Positions 4,906 to 5,123 of a stretch of DNA of 5,123 nucleotides are shown in pieces. The notes under the pieces were generated by a model. The model worked only from the letters and a program-made list of their open reading frames with translations, was not told the origin of the DNA and made no database searches. Position 1 is the stretch's first letter. Each line of letters opens with the position of its first letter. The DNA is from Sphingomonadales bacterium. GTDB taxonomy: Bacteria > Pseudomonadota > Alphaproteobacteria > Sphingomonadales > Sphingomonadaceae. The translations under genes and the position numbers were made by a program. The stretch lies in assembly GCA_013298745.1 (NCBI GenBank), contig JAAFIT010000204.1, positions 1 to 5,123 of the forward strand. Reading direction: 5' to 3'.

Positions 4906-5123
4906 TCAGAAGTAGAGTCCTTTGCTTTGATGGCTGATGGTTGATGTGATGGCAACGGGGTTGGGGGCATGCCCCCAACCCCGTTGGCCGGCGATCTCGG
5001 CGGGGGTGCGCCCGCCCAGTTTCGAGTGCGGCCTGACGGTGTTGTAGTCGTGCTTCCAGGCGGCCAGGATCGATCTGGCGTGGGCCAGCGAGGTGAACAG
5101 CGTCTCATTGAGGCACTCGTCGC
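4906..5123 (-). CDS. IS3-family transposase OrfB, C-terminal end (partial at window edge)
   Basis: On the minus strand the frame enters at 5121 and runs 71 residues to TGA at 4906-4908. It opens with DECLNETLFTSLAHARSILA and then AWKHDYNTVRPHSKLGGRTP followed by AEIAG. This is the end of the rve/DDE integrase domain of IS3-family OrfB: the catalytic Glu of the FxESFNGRLRDECLNE motif lies a few residues outside the window, and W-x-x-D-Y-N-x-x-R-P-H-S-x-L-G-x-x-T-P is the standard C-terminal block. No frameshift or stop is visible in this part, so the copy may be active. The tail after AEIAG includes QRGWGHAPNPVA, encoded by a 34-base perfect palindrome. OrfB, made mainly as an OrfAB frameshift fusion, catalyses copy-out/paste-in transposition. 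Confidence 0.9.
   Translation of the reverse strand, partial: DECLNETLFTSLAHARSILAAWKHDYNTVRPHSKLGGRTPAEIAGQRGWGHAPNPVAITSTISHQSKGLYF
4953..4986. repeat. 34-base perfect palindrome inside the orfB end
   Basis: The left arm CAACGGGGTTGGGGGCA (4953-4969) is followed with no spacer by its exact reverse complement (4970-4986). It is very GC-rich and lies in the coding region about 45-78 bases before the orfB stop. As RNA it could fold into a strong hairpin on either strand; no T-run follows on either side, so it is not a standard intrinsic terminator. Confidence 0.9.

Larger units (their letters stand above)
4880..5123 (-). mobile_element. IS3-family insertion sequence, right-hand (orfB) end; continues past the window
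   Basis: The outer edge is inferred at 4880, where TGACGTGCACCCCTGATTGG begins: IS3-family ends start TGA and are often followed by a C-rich run. The orfB stop lies 26 bases inside, the usual distance. The element reads leftwards, so the rest (orfA, start of orfB, other inverted repeat) is beyond base 5123. The short target duplication cannot be checked with only one end visible. Confidence 0.7.

Noticed and set aside
4525..4944. Single plus-strand frame across 4525-4944 as one gene
   Set aside because: It runs out of frame over the OrfA remnant, then over the orphan segment and through the IS end; no consistent family.

Overview
The window is GC-rich with strong G/C third-position bias in its genes, and its gene types (YtcJ-like amidohydrolase, OprB-type porin, HdeA-like periplasmic protein, Crp/Fnr regulator, PaaI-like fragment, IS3 debris) suggest an alphaproteobacterium, most likely a sphingomonad (Sphingobium/Novosphingobium-like). 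That placement is inferred from protein style; there is no marker gene. Nothing shows whether this is chromosome or plasmid.

Left part (1-2443, all + strand): a tight four-gene cluster. It holds the C-terminal third or so of a YtcJ-like metal-dependent amidohydrolase, an OprB-family outer-membrane porin, a small HdeA/HdeB-like periplasmic protein with two cysteines, and a small basic exported protein with an internal repeat. Two of the junctions are 4-base ATGA stop/start overlaps (506-509 and 2087-2090) and the third is a 22-base gap with a good Shine-Dalgarno, so the four are almost certainly one transcript. At least the last three products carry signal peptides, so the cluster looks like an envelope module: a pore, a hydrolase, and two small periplasmic proteins. 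The substrate is unknown.

Middle (2444-3433, + strand): a 264-base gap with a candidate operator (perfect 5-base arms in an 8-base-spaced inverted repeat), then a Crp/Fnr-family regulator with an intact C-terminal helix-turn-helix. It may regulate itself or its neighbours, but the sequence does not show which.

Right part (3434-5123): a mobile/decayed region. A complete small serine recombinase (resolvase) is read leftwards. Its stop codon overlaps the start of a 47-codon fragment that resembles the N-terminus of a PaaI-like hotdog thioesterase. Upstream of the resolvase lies a palindrome-rich, lower-GC stretch (about 4299-4438) that resembles a res region. Next come the end of an IS3-family orfA and the start of its orfB (about 4514-4700), a 180-base orphan segment, and the terminal 244 bases of a second, apparently intact IS3-family element reading leftwards (4880 to beyond the window). 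The end of that element's orfB contains a 34-base perfect palindrome. No transposase that would pair with the resolvase is visible.
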